Shown: piece by piece, positions 9,671 through 18,670 of the stretch
Position numbering within the stretch: position 1 is the first letter of the stretch
Layout of the letters: each line of letters starts with the position of its first letter
Origin: Caballeronia sp. dw_19
Lineage (GTDB): Bacteria > Pseudomonadota > Gammaproteobacteria > Burkholderiales > Burkholderiaceae
Direction: 5' to 3'
Assembly (NCBI RefSeq): GCF_018449515.1
Contig: NZ_JAAVUQ010000014.1
Coordinates: 1 to 64,000 of the forward strand
DNA length: 64,000 nucleotides
Translations under genes and position numbers: made by a program
The notes under the pieces: generated by a model
What the model saw: only the letters and a program-made list of their open reading frames with translations
What the model was told of the DNA's origin: nothing
The model's database searches: none

Positions 9671-9708
9671 ATCGCGCAGGGTTCGGTTCGCACCGAACCC
9701 TGCGCGAT
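9671..9708. terminator. Strong 17-bp hairpin, likely transcription stop
   Basis: A perfect 17-base inverted repeat (9671-9687 with 9692-9708) and a 4-base loop lie 28 bases after the AhpD-like stop. No T-run follows, so it may be a factor-dependent stop or mRNA-stabilising hairpin rather than a classical terminator. Confidence 0.6.
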
Positions 9709-9877
9709 TGCTGTAATTGCCGCAACCGCCGGCACGACCGGGTGCCGGCCTGTCGATTTGGCGAGTTAAGAGTATTCTTGTCTGCTGGATCGAGAGAGCG
9801 CGAACGTTGGCGATAGCCTTATGCCCCCGCGGTCGATCACGACTCTTCACCTGAACCCTGTTGCGAACGAGAGACCA

Positions 9878-10729
9878 ATGAATTCTGCGCGCCTCAACAC
9901 CAGGCCGCCTGCCAACGAACTCGGTTTGCTGCTGCGCCAATGGCGCGATATGCGCGGCAGAAGTCAGTTTGAGTTATCTCTTGATGCGGGCGTGTCGCAA
10001 CGGCACATCAGCTTTATCGAAAGCGGGCGCAGCGTTCCGAGCCGTCAGATGCTAATGGATATTGCCCAGGCGCTGGACATTCCTCTTCGTGAACGCAATA
10101 CATTATTACTGGCAGCCGGCTACGCTCCCATCTATCAGGAAAGCGGGTGGGACGCGCTCGAAATGCAGAGTGTGACCAGTGCGCTAGGGCGCATTTTGCG
10201 TCAGCATGAACCTTTTCCCGCGGTGGTAATGGACCGCTATTGGAACGTGCTCATGACCAATGACTCTGCGCCACGGTTCTTCAATTGCTTCATCAACCTG
10301 TCTGCGCGCAAGAGCCCTCGTAACATGCTGCATCTCATGTTCGATCCTGCAGGCATGCGCCCGTTTATTGCCAATTGGGAAGACGTTGCGAAAAGCCTGA
10401 TCCAGCGTGTTTATCGTGAATCCGTTGGACGCGTTGTCGACGAAAAAACCCAGGAATTACTCGCTGCGCTGCTCGCCTACCCCGACGTGCAGACCGGGTG
10501 GAAATCCCTTCGGTCCCTGAGCGGATCCGCCTCTACGCCCACCCTGCCCGTCATCCCCATCAGCTTCGTCAAAGATGACGAAGTGCTGAGTTATTTTTCC
10601 ATGGTCACTACTGTTGGAACCCCGCAGACCGTCGCCGCGCAGGAATTGCGTATTGAATGTATGTTTCCGGCAGACGATCTCACAGAAACTCACCACGTCG
10701 CAATGCTTGGCAAGGTTGCAGCGGAGTAA
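9878..10729 (+). CDS. XRE-family regulator with MmyB-like domain
   Basis: A 283-residue protein. The ATG at 9878 (GAGAG just upstream) gives a start just before the helix-turn-helix; an ATG at 9821 is possible. Residues 12-70 form the Cro/C1-type HTH (LGLLLRQWRDMRGRSQFELSLDAGVSQRHISFIESGRS). Residues 100-260 are the MmyB-like ligand-binding domain (VVMDRYWNVLMTNDSA). It lies 55 bases upstream of the aldo/keto reductase on the same strand and is probably cotranscribed with or regulates it. Effector unknown. Confidence 0.85.
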   Translation: MNSARLNTRPPANELGLLLRQWRDMRGRSQFELSLDAGVSQRHISFIESGRSVPSRQMLMDIAQALDIPLRERNTLLLAAGYAPIYQESGWDALEMQSVTSALGRILRQHEPFPAVVMDRYWNVLMTNDSAPRFFNCFINLSARKSPRNMLHLMFDPAGMRPFIANWEDVAKSLIQRVYRESVGRVVDEKTQELLAALLAYPDVQTGWKSLRSLSGSASTPTLPVIPISFVKDDEVLSYFSMVTTVGTPQTVAAQELRIECMFPADDLTETHHVAMLGKVAAE

Positions 10730-10784
10730 CGAAAGAATTACGTTCGCCATGCAAGACCCACTCGTTCATAGGAAGATATCTGCG

Positions 10785-11762
10785 ATGAATTATCGAAAAT
10801 TCGGTTCAACTGGCCTCGATGTTTCGCCACTCTGTCTCGGCTGCATGACCTATGGCACGCCCGATCGCGGCAATCACGCCTGGACACTCGACGAGGACAA
10901 AAGCCGTCCGCTGATCAAGCAGGCGCTGGATGCCGGCATCAATTTCTTCGATACCGCCAATGCCTATTCCGATGGAACATCGGAGGAAATTGTTGGCCGT
11001 GCGCTCAAGGAATTCGCCCACCGCGATGAGATCGTGATCGCCACCAAGGTCTTCAACCGCATGCGTCCCGGGCCAAACGGCGCGGGATTGTCACGCAAGG
11101 CGATCTTCGCTGAAATCGACAACAGCCTGCGGCGCCTGGGCACCGATTACGTCGACCTGTATCAGATACATAGATGGGATAACACCGTGCCTATCGAGGA
11201 AACGCTTGAAGCACTGCACGACGTCGTCAAGATGGGGAAGGCGCGGTATATCGGCGCCTCGTCCATGCATGCATGGCAGTTTTATAAGGCGCTTCATGTG
11301 TCGCGGGAGCACGGCTGGGTCGAGTTCGTCAGCATGCAGAATCACGTGAACTTGCTGTACCGCGAGGAGGAGCGCGAGATGTTGCCGCTATGCGCCGATC
11401 AGGGCAAGGCCGTGATTCCGTGGAGCCCGCTCGCGCGCGGTCGACTCACGCGCGACTGGAACGAAACCACCGAGCGGCAAAACACGGACAATTACGGCGA
11501 AACCCTCTATAAAGCGACACTCGACGCCGATCGTAAAGTGATCGACGCGGTAGCAAGCGTCGCAGCTGCGCGAGGGGTATCGCGTGCCGTCGTGGCGCTG
11601 GCATGGGTCGCGCAGAAGAGCCCGATAACGGCACCGATCATTGGTGCATCGAAACCGAATCATCTGACCGACGCCGTCGCGGCATTGTCGCTGACGTTGA
11701 CGACAGATGAGATTGCGGCGCTGGAAGCGCCGTATGTGCCGCATCGGGTCGCGGGGATCTGA
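10785..11762 (+). CDS. Aldo/keto reductase
   Basis: A 325-residue NADPH-dependent reductase of the YghZ/YajO-like group. The ATG at 10785 has AGGAAG upstream and begins MNYRKFGSTGLDVSPLCLG, the canonical first strand. Catalytic Asp and Tyr fall in DTANAYSDG, Lys in IATKVF and His in YQIHRWD. The C-terminal cofactor loop is PIIGASKPNHLTDA. It acts in the cytosol on carbonyl compounds, but the substrate is not predictable. Preceded by the XRE regulator, followed by the imperfect hairpin at 11775-11820. Confidence 0.9.
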   Translation: MNYRKFGSTGLDVSPLCLGCMTYGTPDRGNHAWTLDEDKSRPLIKQALDAGINFFDTANAYSDGTSEEIVGRALKEFAHRDEIVIATKVFNRMRPGPNGAGLSRKAIFAEIDNSLRRLGTDYVDLYQIHRWDNTVPIEETLEALHDVVKMGKARYIGASSMHAWQFYKALHVSREHGWVEFVSMQNHVNLLYREEEREMLPLCADQGKAVIPWSPLARGRLTRDWNETTERQNTDNYGETLYKATLDADRKVIDAVASVAAARGVSRAVVALAWVAQKSPITAPIIGASKPNHLTDAVAALSLTLTTDEIAALEAPYVPHRVAGI

Positions 11763-11774
11763 AACGCGGCATGG

Positions 11775-11820
11775 GCATGGGCACGGCCGGGTAGCGCTTG
11801 CAGGCCGGCCCGTGCCATGC
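11775..11820. terminator. Possible terminator hairpin after aldo/keto reductase
   Basis: A 16-base arm at 11775-11790 pairs with 11805-11820, with one bulge on each side and a 14-base loop. There is no T-run, so the call is tentative. Confidence 0.4.
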
Positions 11821-11962
11821 GGGACTGAAGGTCAAGTTCGCGACGAACGATTGATCATAAGGAGACCGCATGTTTTCGGGCAACCTGCCCCTCCCAATAC
11901 GCCGGCGGCCGTGATCTTCAATCTCTCGCTTTGGTGAACCCGGGCCGCAGCGGGCAACCCAT

Positions 11963-12511
11963 TTATTGCGGATAAACGCTCACGAGAAACTCTCCAAACG
12001 TATCGAATACCGGCCTGTTTTCGAGCACTACGTCGACTGTGGGCAATTCTGCATTTTCCTCTTCGACGACCATAAAGCAGAACTCGGGCGCCGCTGACGA
12101 CAGCGCTGACCGGGCATCGGCCAGGTTCCGCTCTGCGTCGAGAAGCAAGCTGGCCTCTTCCGCAGCCAAGGGCCGTCCAGACGAAGGCGGACCTTTACGA
12201 ATCATATGCACCGTCAGCTTTGCCTCGTTGAGCAACGCAGGGGGCACCAGGTGGAACTCGCAAAGCGAAAGCGTCCCCCGTGTCTCCGCAATCTCCAGCA
12301 AAAATTGCACGCCTTCATAACTCGCTGTGTATCGTTTCGCCTCGCCCGCCGCCGTGAACCCGCTTTTCGTAAAGTGATTCTTGAATTCGGTGACCGCCGT
12401 GCTTTTAGCCTGGACGACGGCTGCGTTCAACCGCTCGGCGAACTGCCTTTGCAACGGCCCGACCTGAGCCTTCAATTTTGCGATTTCTTTAACGGTTCGA
12501 AGATCCATCAT
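11963..12511 (-). CDS. Hypothetical protein, 182 residues
   Basis: No family was recognised. The N-terminal 40 residues look coiled-coil (VKEIAKLKAQVGPLQRQFAERLNAAV), and a second helical run sits at about 120-140 (EEASLLLDAERNLADARSAL). There is no signal peptide or membrane segment. Two adjacent ATG codons (12511, 12508) follow AGAG; either could be the start. It stands alone, convergent with the aldo/keto reductase. Codon use resembles neighbouring genes, so it is probably real. Confidence 0.6.
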   Translation of the reverse strand: MMDLRTVKEIAKLKAQVGPLQRQFAERLNAAVVQAKSTAVTEFKNHFTKSGFTAAGEAKRYTASYEGVQFLLEIAETRGTLSLCEFHLVPPALLNEAKLTVHMIRKGPPSSGRPLAAEEASLLLDAERNLADARSALSSAAPEFCFMVVEEENAELPTVDVVLENRPVFDTFGEFLVSVYPQ

Positions 12512-12715
12512 TTTTCTCTGTGGGTTGCCAGGCGGGTGTGCCGTTCTGGCGAAAGGCCATTGGCACCGGATGCGGTTGCACCCGTTGCGTCAGGCCGGAA
12601 GTTCGACGTATCAGATACGCAAAACAGACTCATTCCATAAATTACGTAATGTACTCTTTGATCCCGAGAGAGATGGTCTTGACGTATTTGAGCGGCCAGA
12701 GCCTCCTTCGAATCA

Positions 12716-13390
12716 TCAGGCGGGAGTCAGCGAAACCGCACTCGCGACCCGTGGCATCTCGATCTCGACGCTGTGCTCGCGCCCATCGTCGATCAGGTGT
12801 ATCTCTGCGTTGGCTTGCGACACGTCATCGAGAACGACACGCTGCACGCCATCCCTCGCGGACTGGTTGACCGATATGCGATCGAGCGTCTTGCCGAAGC
12901 AGTAGCTCAACTCAAACAACTCCCAGCTGGCCGGCAGCAGCGGCGTGACGCTCAAGCGGTCGCCCCTGACGTGCAGCCCAAGCACGCCGATACCATTCGC
13001 CATCCCAGCCATGCGCTTCAAGGTCGGTTCGCAGCACGGCCTCGTGGTCCTGGCAACGGCTTGCGAAGCCGGTATCGTTGTGAGCCCGTGCCGTTTCGGC
13101 GAATCTGAGCATTGCGTCGTAGAGGAAGAAGCCAAGCCACACGCCTTCATCGCAGCCCTGCGTCCCCACGCGGTTCATGCCGTCATCCAGTCGCCGCAGC
13201 CGATCAGCGGCAGCCCATGCGCGCCCTGTGTCGGACCGTGTTCGATCGCTCGCACGCAATGTTCGTAGAAAGCTACGGCGAACTGACGCGCCGTGCGCTC
13301 GGTGTTTACCGGCGCACGGCGCGCATCGCCACGGGGTCTGGCGGAGACCAAGCAGGGGTTCTCCAGCAGGTTCCCCCTGTATGAACAGAA
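12716..13390 (-). pseudogene. Decayed remnant of NdvB-like GH94 protein (C-terminal part)
   Basis: Three reading-frame pieces on the minus strand together match the C-terminal part of cyclic beta-1,2-glucan synthase/GH94 phosphorylases. FYEHCVRAIEHG and HGLPLIGCGDW are in one frame (about 13180-13310). A one-base loss in the GDWNDGMN signature shifts to DGMNRVGTQG...GVWLGFFLYDAMLRF and DGEWYRR. After a further deletion comes LHVRGDRLSVTPLLPASWELFELSYCFGKTL. Full-length family members exceed 2,000 residues, so only a broken tail remains. Non-functional. Confidence 0.75.
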
Positions 13391-13413
13391 GCCCGATGAA
13401 ACGGGGCGGCTAT

Positions 13414-13734
13414 TTAGTCGAATGGACGGAAGAACACGTCCCGCCGGGTTGGATCGGAGACAAACTTAAACAACGACATTCCGGCAGGTTTGGCTCGCAG
13501 GTCGCCATTTATGGCGGTGTGCACGGCCGTAAAGGTCTGCGCGACAGCATCGCTCAGACCGTTTGTACCGGCGAGGATAGGCGCCCGAGCACAATAATCC
13601 CGGACAAACGTATTTCCCGATGCTTGCAACAGTGAGACCATGACTTCGAAGTCATTGCCGTGTATGCGATGGCTTAAAAGCAATTTCCCTTCCCCGTGCC
13701 CAGCTAGCAACTCTTCAACGATCTGGCGATTCAT
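13414..13734 (-). CDS. Hypothetical protein, 106 residues
   Basis: Starts MNRQIVEELLAGHGEGKLLL; AAGGAG lies about 12 bases upstream of the ATG, supporting translation. No domain was recognised. It ends in FKFVSDPTRRDVFFRPFD, has no membrane segment and no cysteine cluster. It lies directly upstream of the GH94 remnant on the same strand. Function unknown. Confidence 0.5.
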   Translation of the reverse strand: MNRQIVEELLAGHGEGKLLLSHRIHGNDFEVMVSLLQASGNTFVRDYCARAPILAGTNGLSDAVAQTFTAVHTAINGDLRAKPAGMSLFKFVSDPTRRDVFFRPFD

Positions 13735-14196
13735 TTCTACTGACTTCTCCTTTGGCCGTCATACAGCGACGCTGCAAGACCGGCACCCGCGACTGATACT
13801 GACGCAGTAGGTGCCTTCTTTAGGGGAACACAAATCGGGCGAACAAAGGCAATTCTTTTTAAGGACTTTATTCTTGCGCTAGTCACGTGTTAGTCATGGG
13901 AGTGCCAAAACGCGCCGGTTTTCGCATTTCAGAGGCACTTTAAGTACGAAAAAACGAAAAACAATGCGAATGAGCCGATCAAGAGGCGCTCTTGGCAAGT
14001 GTCTGCGCGGACCCGCTTTTTTGCCCGGTGCGCCAGACATGTGGGCCTGTATCAAACCTGAGTGACGCTGCGAGCTCTCCTGGCCAGAAATGGAAATTTC
14101 GCTTGTTGAACCCTTGTGCGCGCTCGTTGCAAGCTCTTGATAGAATTGATTCCGTCAATGGTTGTTTAACGATTGATCACACCATTGGAGTTCAAG
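13735..14196. other. Gene-free interval, 460 bases
   Basis: Moderately AT-rich. CTGTATCAA at 14047-14055 matches the right half of the FNR-type palindromes at 16447 and 40394, but the left half (TGGGC) does not, so it is at most a half-site. No gene is seen; the interval should contain divergent promoters for 13414-13734 and 14197-14433. Confidence 0.45.
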
Positions 14197-14433
14197 TTGG
14201 CAACGTACGAAGTCGATTTTTTCTATAGTTCGGCCGAAGCGCCGGAAACTTACAACCAGCACATGACTCACCACACGGTCTCCGGCGTGCCGGATTATCT
14301 TCTGGGTGAAGCCGCAGTGGCGCATATTACTGCCCGCTTGCTGCATGACAACCCTACCTTCAGGCGGATCCGCAATCTGAGAATCCTGAACACAGGCGTT
14401 GCGCCGAATTCAAGCAAGCCGACCGGCCAGTGA
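14197..14433 (+). CDS. Hypothetical protein, 78 residues, TTG start
   Basis: The TTG at 14197 is preferred because GGAG lies six bases before it. Upstream in-frame TTG codons have no ribosome site. The protein begins (M)ATYEVDFFYSSAEAPETYNQHMTHHTVSG and has a basic segment LLHDNPTFRRIRNLRI. No family was recognised; no membrane or signal sequence. Confidence 0.5.
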   Translation: MATYEVDFFYSSAEAPETYNQHMTHHTVSGVPDYLLGEAAVAHITARLLHDNPTFRRIRNLRILNTGVAPNSSKPTGQ

Positions 14434-14582
14434 CTCAAGTGGCTCAGTCAAGTGACCCACTCAAGCGGCTCAATCAAACGCTAAAACACGCTCCCTCACC
14501 TGCACACTGACCAAGCCGCGCATTTTTAACGCTTGCATGCGACTGTCGTAGCATGATGGCTTACGAAGCGAGACGTGTGCCC

Positions 14583-15491
14583 ATGTCCGAAAACCTGTCG
14601 AATCAAAAGCTGCGCCGGTTCGCCTCGATCGTGGCGCTCGCGGTCGCCCTCGCCCTGGTCGGTGTAAAGGCCTGGGCATGGCTTGCGACGGGCTCAATCT
14701 CGTTACTCACATCCGCAGCCGATGGTCTGGTTGATGTCGTCGCGTCTCTCGTCACCTTTGTGGGCGTCCGGTATGCGGGGCGCCCTGTCGACCGGGGGCA
14801 TCGCTATGGACATGGCAAAGCGGAAGCCGTGGCCGCGCTCGTGCAAGCGTTGTTGCTCACGGGCGCGGCCGTGGGACTTGGGATTGAATCGGTCGAGCGC
14901 CTGTTTGTCCCGCAACCGCTCACCGACATGGGCTTCGGCTTGTGGGTGATCATTGCCAGCCTGGTTGCTGCAAGCGGGCTCATCGCATTGCAAACATACG
15001 TTGTCAAACGAACGGGGTCGACGGCCATCGCTGCAGACCGGGCGCACTACGTCACCGACGTCGCGGTGAATATTGCAGTGCTGGCCGCGCTGGCACTTGA
15101 ACGGTTCCTTGCGTGGAACCGGGCCGACGCAGTAGGCGCGCTGGCCATATCCTGCTACATGCTATGGAATGCACGGGACATGGCCCTGCAAGCGTTGAAC
15201 CAGTTACTCGATCGGGAACTCGATACGTCTGACCGGGAGCGGGTCCGGTCCGCTGTGCTCGGTTGCGAAGGTGTTCGGGGCGTTCATGACATCCGGACCC
15301 GAAATGGCGGAGACCGGGTGTTCGTGGAATTCCACGTGGAAGTGGACGGCGCAATGTCGGTTGAACAGGGTCACAGCATTGGCGACCACGCGGAGGACGC
15401 CGTGAGATCGATATTCCAGGCAGCAGATGTGGTTGCGCATCTGGAACCCGCCGGTATCGATGATCGGCGCCTGGACGATTTGATCAAGTGA
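14583..15491 (+). CDS. Cation diffusion facilitator (FieF/CzcD type)
   Basis: A 302-residue inner-membrane metal/proton antiporter. Six membrane helices span about residues 15-205, with metal-site residues in SAADGLVDVVAS (TM2) and AADRAHYVTDVAVN (TM5, HxxxD), plus the conserved HRYGHGKAEAVAAL loop. The cytoplasmic C-terminal domain (EFHVEVDGAMSVEQGHSIGDHAE) carries the usual metal-sensing histidines. It probably exports Fe2+, Zn2+ or similar. The ATG at 14583 (MSENLSNQK) is chosen over ATG 14553 and 14556. No adjacent regulator. Confidence 0.88.
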   Translation: MSENLSNQKLRRFASIVALAVALALVGVKAWAWLATGSISLLTSAADGLVDVVASLVTFVGVRYAGRPVDRGHRYGHGKAEAVAALVQALLLTGAAVGLGIESVERLFVPQPLTDMGFGLWVIIASLVAASGLIALQTYVVKRTGSTAIAADRAHYVTDVAVNIAVLAALALERFLAWNRADAVGALAISCYMLWNARDMALQALNQLLDRELDTSDRERVRSAVLGCEGVRGVHDIRTRNGGDRVFVEFHVEVDGAMSVEQGHSIGDHAEDAVRSIFQAADVVAHLEPAGIDDRRLDDLIK

Positions 15492-15568
15492 TCCAGCGAA
15501 CAGTGCGCGACGTGAGACGTCAACCCGCGATCCGCGACCCATTGCAGTACGCTCTCGCCTTCCAGGTA

Positions 15569-16039
15569 CTACTCAGGGGCTGTTCCCTTCCCTGGGGCAG
15601 CGCCAGCAGCAAATTGTCGAAACTCCCTTTCTGCGCTCATGATCAAAGCGGCGCATGGGACATACATCCATGCGGGATCCCCGTTGGTCGTGTACATCCC
15701 CCGGCACAGGCCTTTGACGCGAATCGTCGAGCTGCCGATGCCGTCGCCTATCGGGGTACGCGACGCCCATAAATAAAGAACACCTGATTCATGCGGCTCC
15801 GCTGTTTCAATGACGGTTTTGTTCGATCGAGTAATGTTCGTCACCGAGTGCTGCGTAACGAATTCCAGCGTCCTTTGCCACATCGCGTCGCATGCCGCCT
15901 GCCCCACGCAGTCTATTGATGCGTCATCGCGAGCCTCATCTAAAGCAATCTCGTAACGATGACTGTCCATGGGTGATCCGCTCATCGTGCAAGCTTCGAG
16001 ACTCGCGACTGCCATCACCGATAAAAGTCTTCGTTTCAT
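15569..16039 (-). CDS. Putative lipoprotein, unknown function
   Basis: A 156-residue protein starting MKRRLLSVMAVASLEAC; GGGAAG precedes the ATG at 16039. The signal segment ends in LEAC, an imperfect lipobox, with Cys17 as possible lipidation site. Cysteine pairs (DCVGQAAC, LCRG, VPC) suggest a periplasmic disulfide-bonded fold. No family recognised. The FNR-type box at 16447-16460 lies about 400 bases upstream on the same strand. Confidence 0.6.
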   Translation of the reverse strand: MKRRLLSVMAVASLEACTMSGSPMDSHRYEIALDEARDDASIDCVGQAACDAMWQRTLEFVTQHSVTNITRSNKTVIETAEPHESGVLYLWASRTPIGDGIGSSTIRVKGLCRGMYTTNGDPAWMYVPCAALIMSAEREFRQFAAGAAPGKGTAPE

Positions 16040-16542
16040 AGTCTTCCCGGGCATTGTCGAGCCAATCGTTAAACGCCAGGTCTCAAATCTTCGTAGCAGA
16101 TACCGCTGAATCCATTCATTGGTTTACGCCTGTTGAGCCGGGTCGCTTGAAACAGCGACTCGTCCTGATCAAGTCCAGTTCAAGAACGGAACCGGCACCG
16201 GTGACGATGGTCTGCCGATAAGCCGGCGGCTCCGGCAGCAACATGGTTAGCGCTGTTATGTTCGAGCCAGGAGTCGCAGGAGTTGATACGGCCGCATTTC
16301 AATAAGCAGTTCAAAATAATCAGCCACGCATTTTTTAGAACGAGGCGTATTTCTCTTTCGGTTCCAATTCCAGTGCGAGGCGCGAAATCCCGTTCGATTA
16401 GAAACCGCTCACTCTTTTCATTGCATCACGCACTGGCACCTGAGCGTTGATCTGTATCAACTTTGTCGGGTGTTTGCCGTCTTGCGGCAGGAAGATCATC
16501 GACTATTGGAATTCATTGCGACCGAAAGTGCCCGCACACAGC
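16040..16542. other. Gene-free interval with FNR-type box
   Basis: About 500 bases without a supportable gene. It contains TTGATCTGTATCAA at 16447-16460, and a GC-rich segment at 16190-16240 able to form hairpins. A leftward transcript could be a small RNA or a long leader for the lipoprotein gene, but this is only a possibility. Confidence 0.4.
16447..16460. promoter_or_regulatory. FNR/FixK-type box, orphan
   Basis: TTGATCTGTATCAA is a perfect match to the TTGAT-N4-ATCAA palindrome and identical to the box at 40394-40407. A leftward -10-like TGCAAT lies at 16420-16425, placing the box near -41. No start codon follows leftward until 16039. Confidence 0.65.
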
Positions 16543-16722
16543 TTAGCTCGAAGGCATTATATGCTCGGGCAAAAGCCCCGTGTCCGGCACATCAAGGGCG
16601 ACGTTGAGCGTGATCTCTCCTTCGCGCAGCGGATCGTATCCGGCTTCCTGGATGACCCAGTTGACCCAGTCGCAGTCGTCCGTTGAAGTCAACACGCCCG
16701 CGAGGGTTGCAGCGGCGGTCAT
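16543..16722 (-). CDS. Short ORF coupled to HAD gene, possibly truncated
   Basis: A 59-residue reading (MTAAATLAGVLTSTDDCDW...) whose ATG overlaps the HAD stop as ATGA, the usual sign of translational coupling. No family was recognised and no signal or membrane segment is present. Its shortness and the long empty interval behind it suggest a gene truncated by deletion, but a genuine small protein is possible. Confidence 0.4.
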   Translation of the reverse strand: MTAAATLAGVLTSTDDCDWVNWVIQEAGYDPLREGEITLNVALDVPDTGLLPEHIMPSS

Positions 16723-17462
16723 GGCGCGCGCCGGCAAAGCCGCCCACGCGCAAGTTCCTCAATGGAAACCTCGTCGAGGCTGGTCACAACCAGGCTTGCC
16801 CCCGCAGCCCGGAGCGAGGCTGCATCATGAAGCCGGGCAACGCCTAGCCCCGTCATTCCACCGGCGCACGCGGCTTCGATACCCGCTGGCGAATCCTCCA
16901 CCACGAAGCAGTTTCCAGGTGCGGCCGGCAAATCCGCAGCGGCCAGGAGGAAGATTTCCGGGTTTGGCTTGCCTTGCTTTAAATCCCGGCCGCAGACATT
17001 CGATGCAAAGACATCGAGGAGGTTATGGTCCGCGTCCAGTCGAACGCGCTTCATCATCTCGTTGGCGTTCTTCGACGACGACGCAACGGACATGGGCCAC
17101 CCTAACGCCATGACGGCCCGAACGAAGCGCAATGCATCGGGGAACGCCTTCACTGCCCCGGCGTGTATCAGTTCCTCCAGTCGTCTTTGCTTGCGCTCAG
17201 CGTAGCCTGCGGCCTGCTGATCAGCATCGGGCCGCCCCAGCGCCTGCAAGGCCGCGAGAGCGCCGGCGAAGCGAGGTTTGCCAGCGACCTGGGACTGGTA
17301 CATTGCCGTAGTGAAGCGAGCTTCATCGGCCGGGTCTCCCAGCGCTTCACGCCACGCGCGCTCATGAGGCGAGGCAAGCAGGACCCCATCTACGTCAAAG
17401 ATTCCCGCCGATAAAATCCGGGGCCTTGGTGAGGCGGAGATCGGCTGTGTGGTATGGGTCAT
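16719..17462 (-). CDS. HAD phosphatase/beta-phosphoglucomutase-like
   Basis: A 247-residue HAD hydrolase with all four motifs: FDVDGVL (nucleophile Asp23, acid Asp25), SVASSSKN, KQGKPNPEIF (Lys) and FVVEDSPAGIEAACAGG (Mg-binding Glu/Asp). This pattern fits beta-phosphoglucomutase or sugar-phosphate phosphatases. It could convert beta-glucose 1-phosphate produced by the GH65 enzyme at 19523-22735, whose own HAD domain has degenerate motifs. It is preceded by a FixJ-like box (17617-17631) pointing at it, divergent from the BON gene. A nearby alternative start is GTG/ATG at 17486. Confidence 0.85.
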   Translation of the reverse strand: MTHTTQPISASPRPRILSAGIFDVDGVLLASPHERAWREALGDPADEARFTTAMYQSQVAGKPRFAGALAALQALGRPDADQQAAGYAERKQRRLEELIHAGAVKAFPDALRFVRAVMALGWPMSVASSSKNANEMMKRVRLDADHNLLDVFASNVCGRDLKQGKPNPEIFLLAAADLPAAPGNCFVVEDSPAGIEAACAGGMTGLGVARLHDAASLRAAGASLVVTSLDEVSIEELARGRLCRRAP

Positions 17463-17584
17463 GCTCGAACCATGCCGAAGGCGCACGTGGCGGAATCCGA
17501 TGCGTTTTCAGCGCCAACCGTATCGTGACTAACATACCGAGTTGAACGCATATCCAAGCTCCATAAGATCGGCTCAAAAGTCCC

Positions 17585-17631
17585 AGTATCCGACGTAAAC
17601 GCCAACGAAGGCAGATTCGGAAAATACTCAG
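17585..17631 (-). promoter_or_regulatory. FixJ-like box plus -10 for HAD gene
   Basis: On the minus strand CTGAGTATTTTCCGA (17631-17617; one mismatch to the repeated 15-mer) is followed after 26 bases by GATACT (17590-17585). The HAD start codon is 154 bases from the box. It is back to back with the copy serving the BON gene. Confidence 0.65.
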
Positions 17632-17725
17632 AGCGAGTCAATCGCCTTCGGAAAAATAGCGATGGAAAAAATCTGTGCGTCCGGGCAATCACCGCCATCG
17701 ACAGACGCACATCGCGCACATCAAG

Positions 17726-17772
17726 CTGAGTAGTTTCCGAGTCTATCGGACCCGCTTTCAACCTCCTATCAT
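17726..17772 (+). promoter_or_regulatory. FixJ-like box plus -10 for BON/crp-fnr genes
   Basis: CTGAGTAGTTTCCGA at 17726-17740, then TATCAT at 17767-17772 after 26 bases. The BON start codon is 162 bases beyond the box. Element spacing matches the five other copies in the window. Confidence 0.72.
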
Positions 17773-17902
17773 CGGAAGCATCAAGATCAAACCATCTATC
17801 GTTGCGCAAGGGCCTGCCCGGAAGAGCGTGTCCGCCGGCAGGACGCGCGTCTCGCTTGCCGTTCTCCTTGCGCACCTATTGCTTGCTCATCCCGGAGACA
17901 TC

Positions 17903-18562
17903 ATGGCAGTCATTTATAACGACAGCGAATTGCAACAGGCCGTTCTTTCCGAGCTTGCCTGGGAACCCAGCGTGATCGCTGCACATATTGGTGTCACGGC
18001 GATCGCGGGCATCGTGACGTTGATGGGACATGTAGAAACATTCGCGGAAAAACATGCTGCCGAGGCCGCTGCCCTAAGTGTCAAGGGAGTCGAGGCGGTG
18101 GTGGATAATGTCGAGGTGCGGCTTGCCTTCGATGCAAAGCGCAGCGACGACGACATAGCAGCGGCAATCGTGAATCGGCTGGCATGGGATGTCTCGGTTC
18201 CGCGAGACACGGTTGGGGTGAAGGTGGAGGACGGCTGGATCACGCTCAGCGGGAAAGTGGACTGGCACTTCCAGAGAGAGGCTGCCGTTCAGGATGTTCG
18301 ACGGCTACTCGGCGTAACCGGCGTGACGAACCAGATTACGCTCAGGGCCCCCATCAACGTCTTACAGGTGCGCGGCGACCTCATGCACGCGCTGAATCGT
18401 TCGTGGTCCGACGCACGCAACATTACGGTAACGGCAAACGGCGCAACAGTGCGACTGACCGGGACCGTGCGCACACCGCATGACCGGGATCTGGCAGTCG
18501 CAATCGCCTGGTCCGCTCCCGGCGCATCCGCCGTGGAGAATGACCTGACCATTGCACTGTGA
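17903..18562 (+). CDS. Three-BON-domain protein (OsmY-like, cytoplasmic)
   Basis: A 219-residue protein starting at the ATG at 17903 (GGAG nearby). Three consecutive BON modules lie at about residues 1-70, 75-145 and 150-219, each with a GxVxTxxxxxxA-like core (ITLSGKVDWHFQREAAVQDV, VRLTGTVRTPHDRDLAVAI). Unlike OsmY there is no signal peptide. BON proteins bind membranes or envelope structures and are common in general-stress regulons. It heads a likely operon with the Crp/Fnr gene 108 bases downstream and lies under a FixJ-like box. Confidence 0.85.
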   Translation: MAVIYNDSELQQAVLSELAWEPSVIAAHIGVTAIAGIVTLMGHVETFAEKHAAEAAALSVKGVEAVVDNVEVRLAFDAKRSDDDIAAAIVNRLAWDVSVPRDTVGVKVEDGWITLSGKVDWHFQREAAVQDVRRLLGVTGVTNQITLRAPINVLQVRGDLMHALNRSWSDARNITVTANGATVRLTGTVRTPHDRDLAVAIAWSAPGASAVENDLTIAL

Positions 18563-18670
18563 AGAAGTCGCCGGCTGCATGCGAACCGGGAATATCGTGT
18601 AAAAATATATCGTATTCCTAACTGTATAGAAATTTCTTGCGGATATTCTATCCGGGATCAGGAGCCGATC

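Noticed and set aside
12555..12585. TGGCAC...TTGCA as a sigma-54 promoter
   Set aside because: Spacing between the two halves is nine bases instead of five and no gene starts appropriately downstream.
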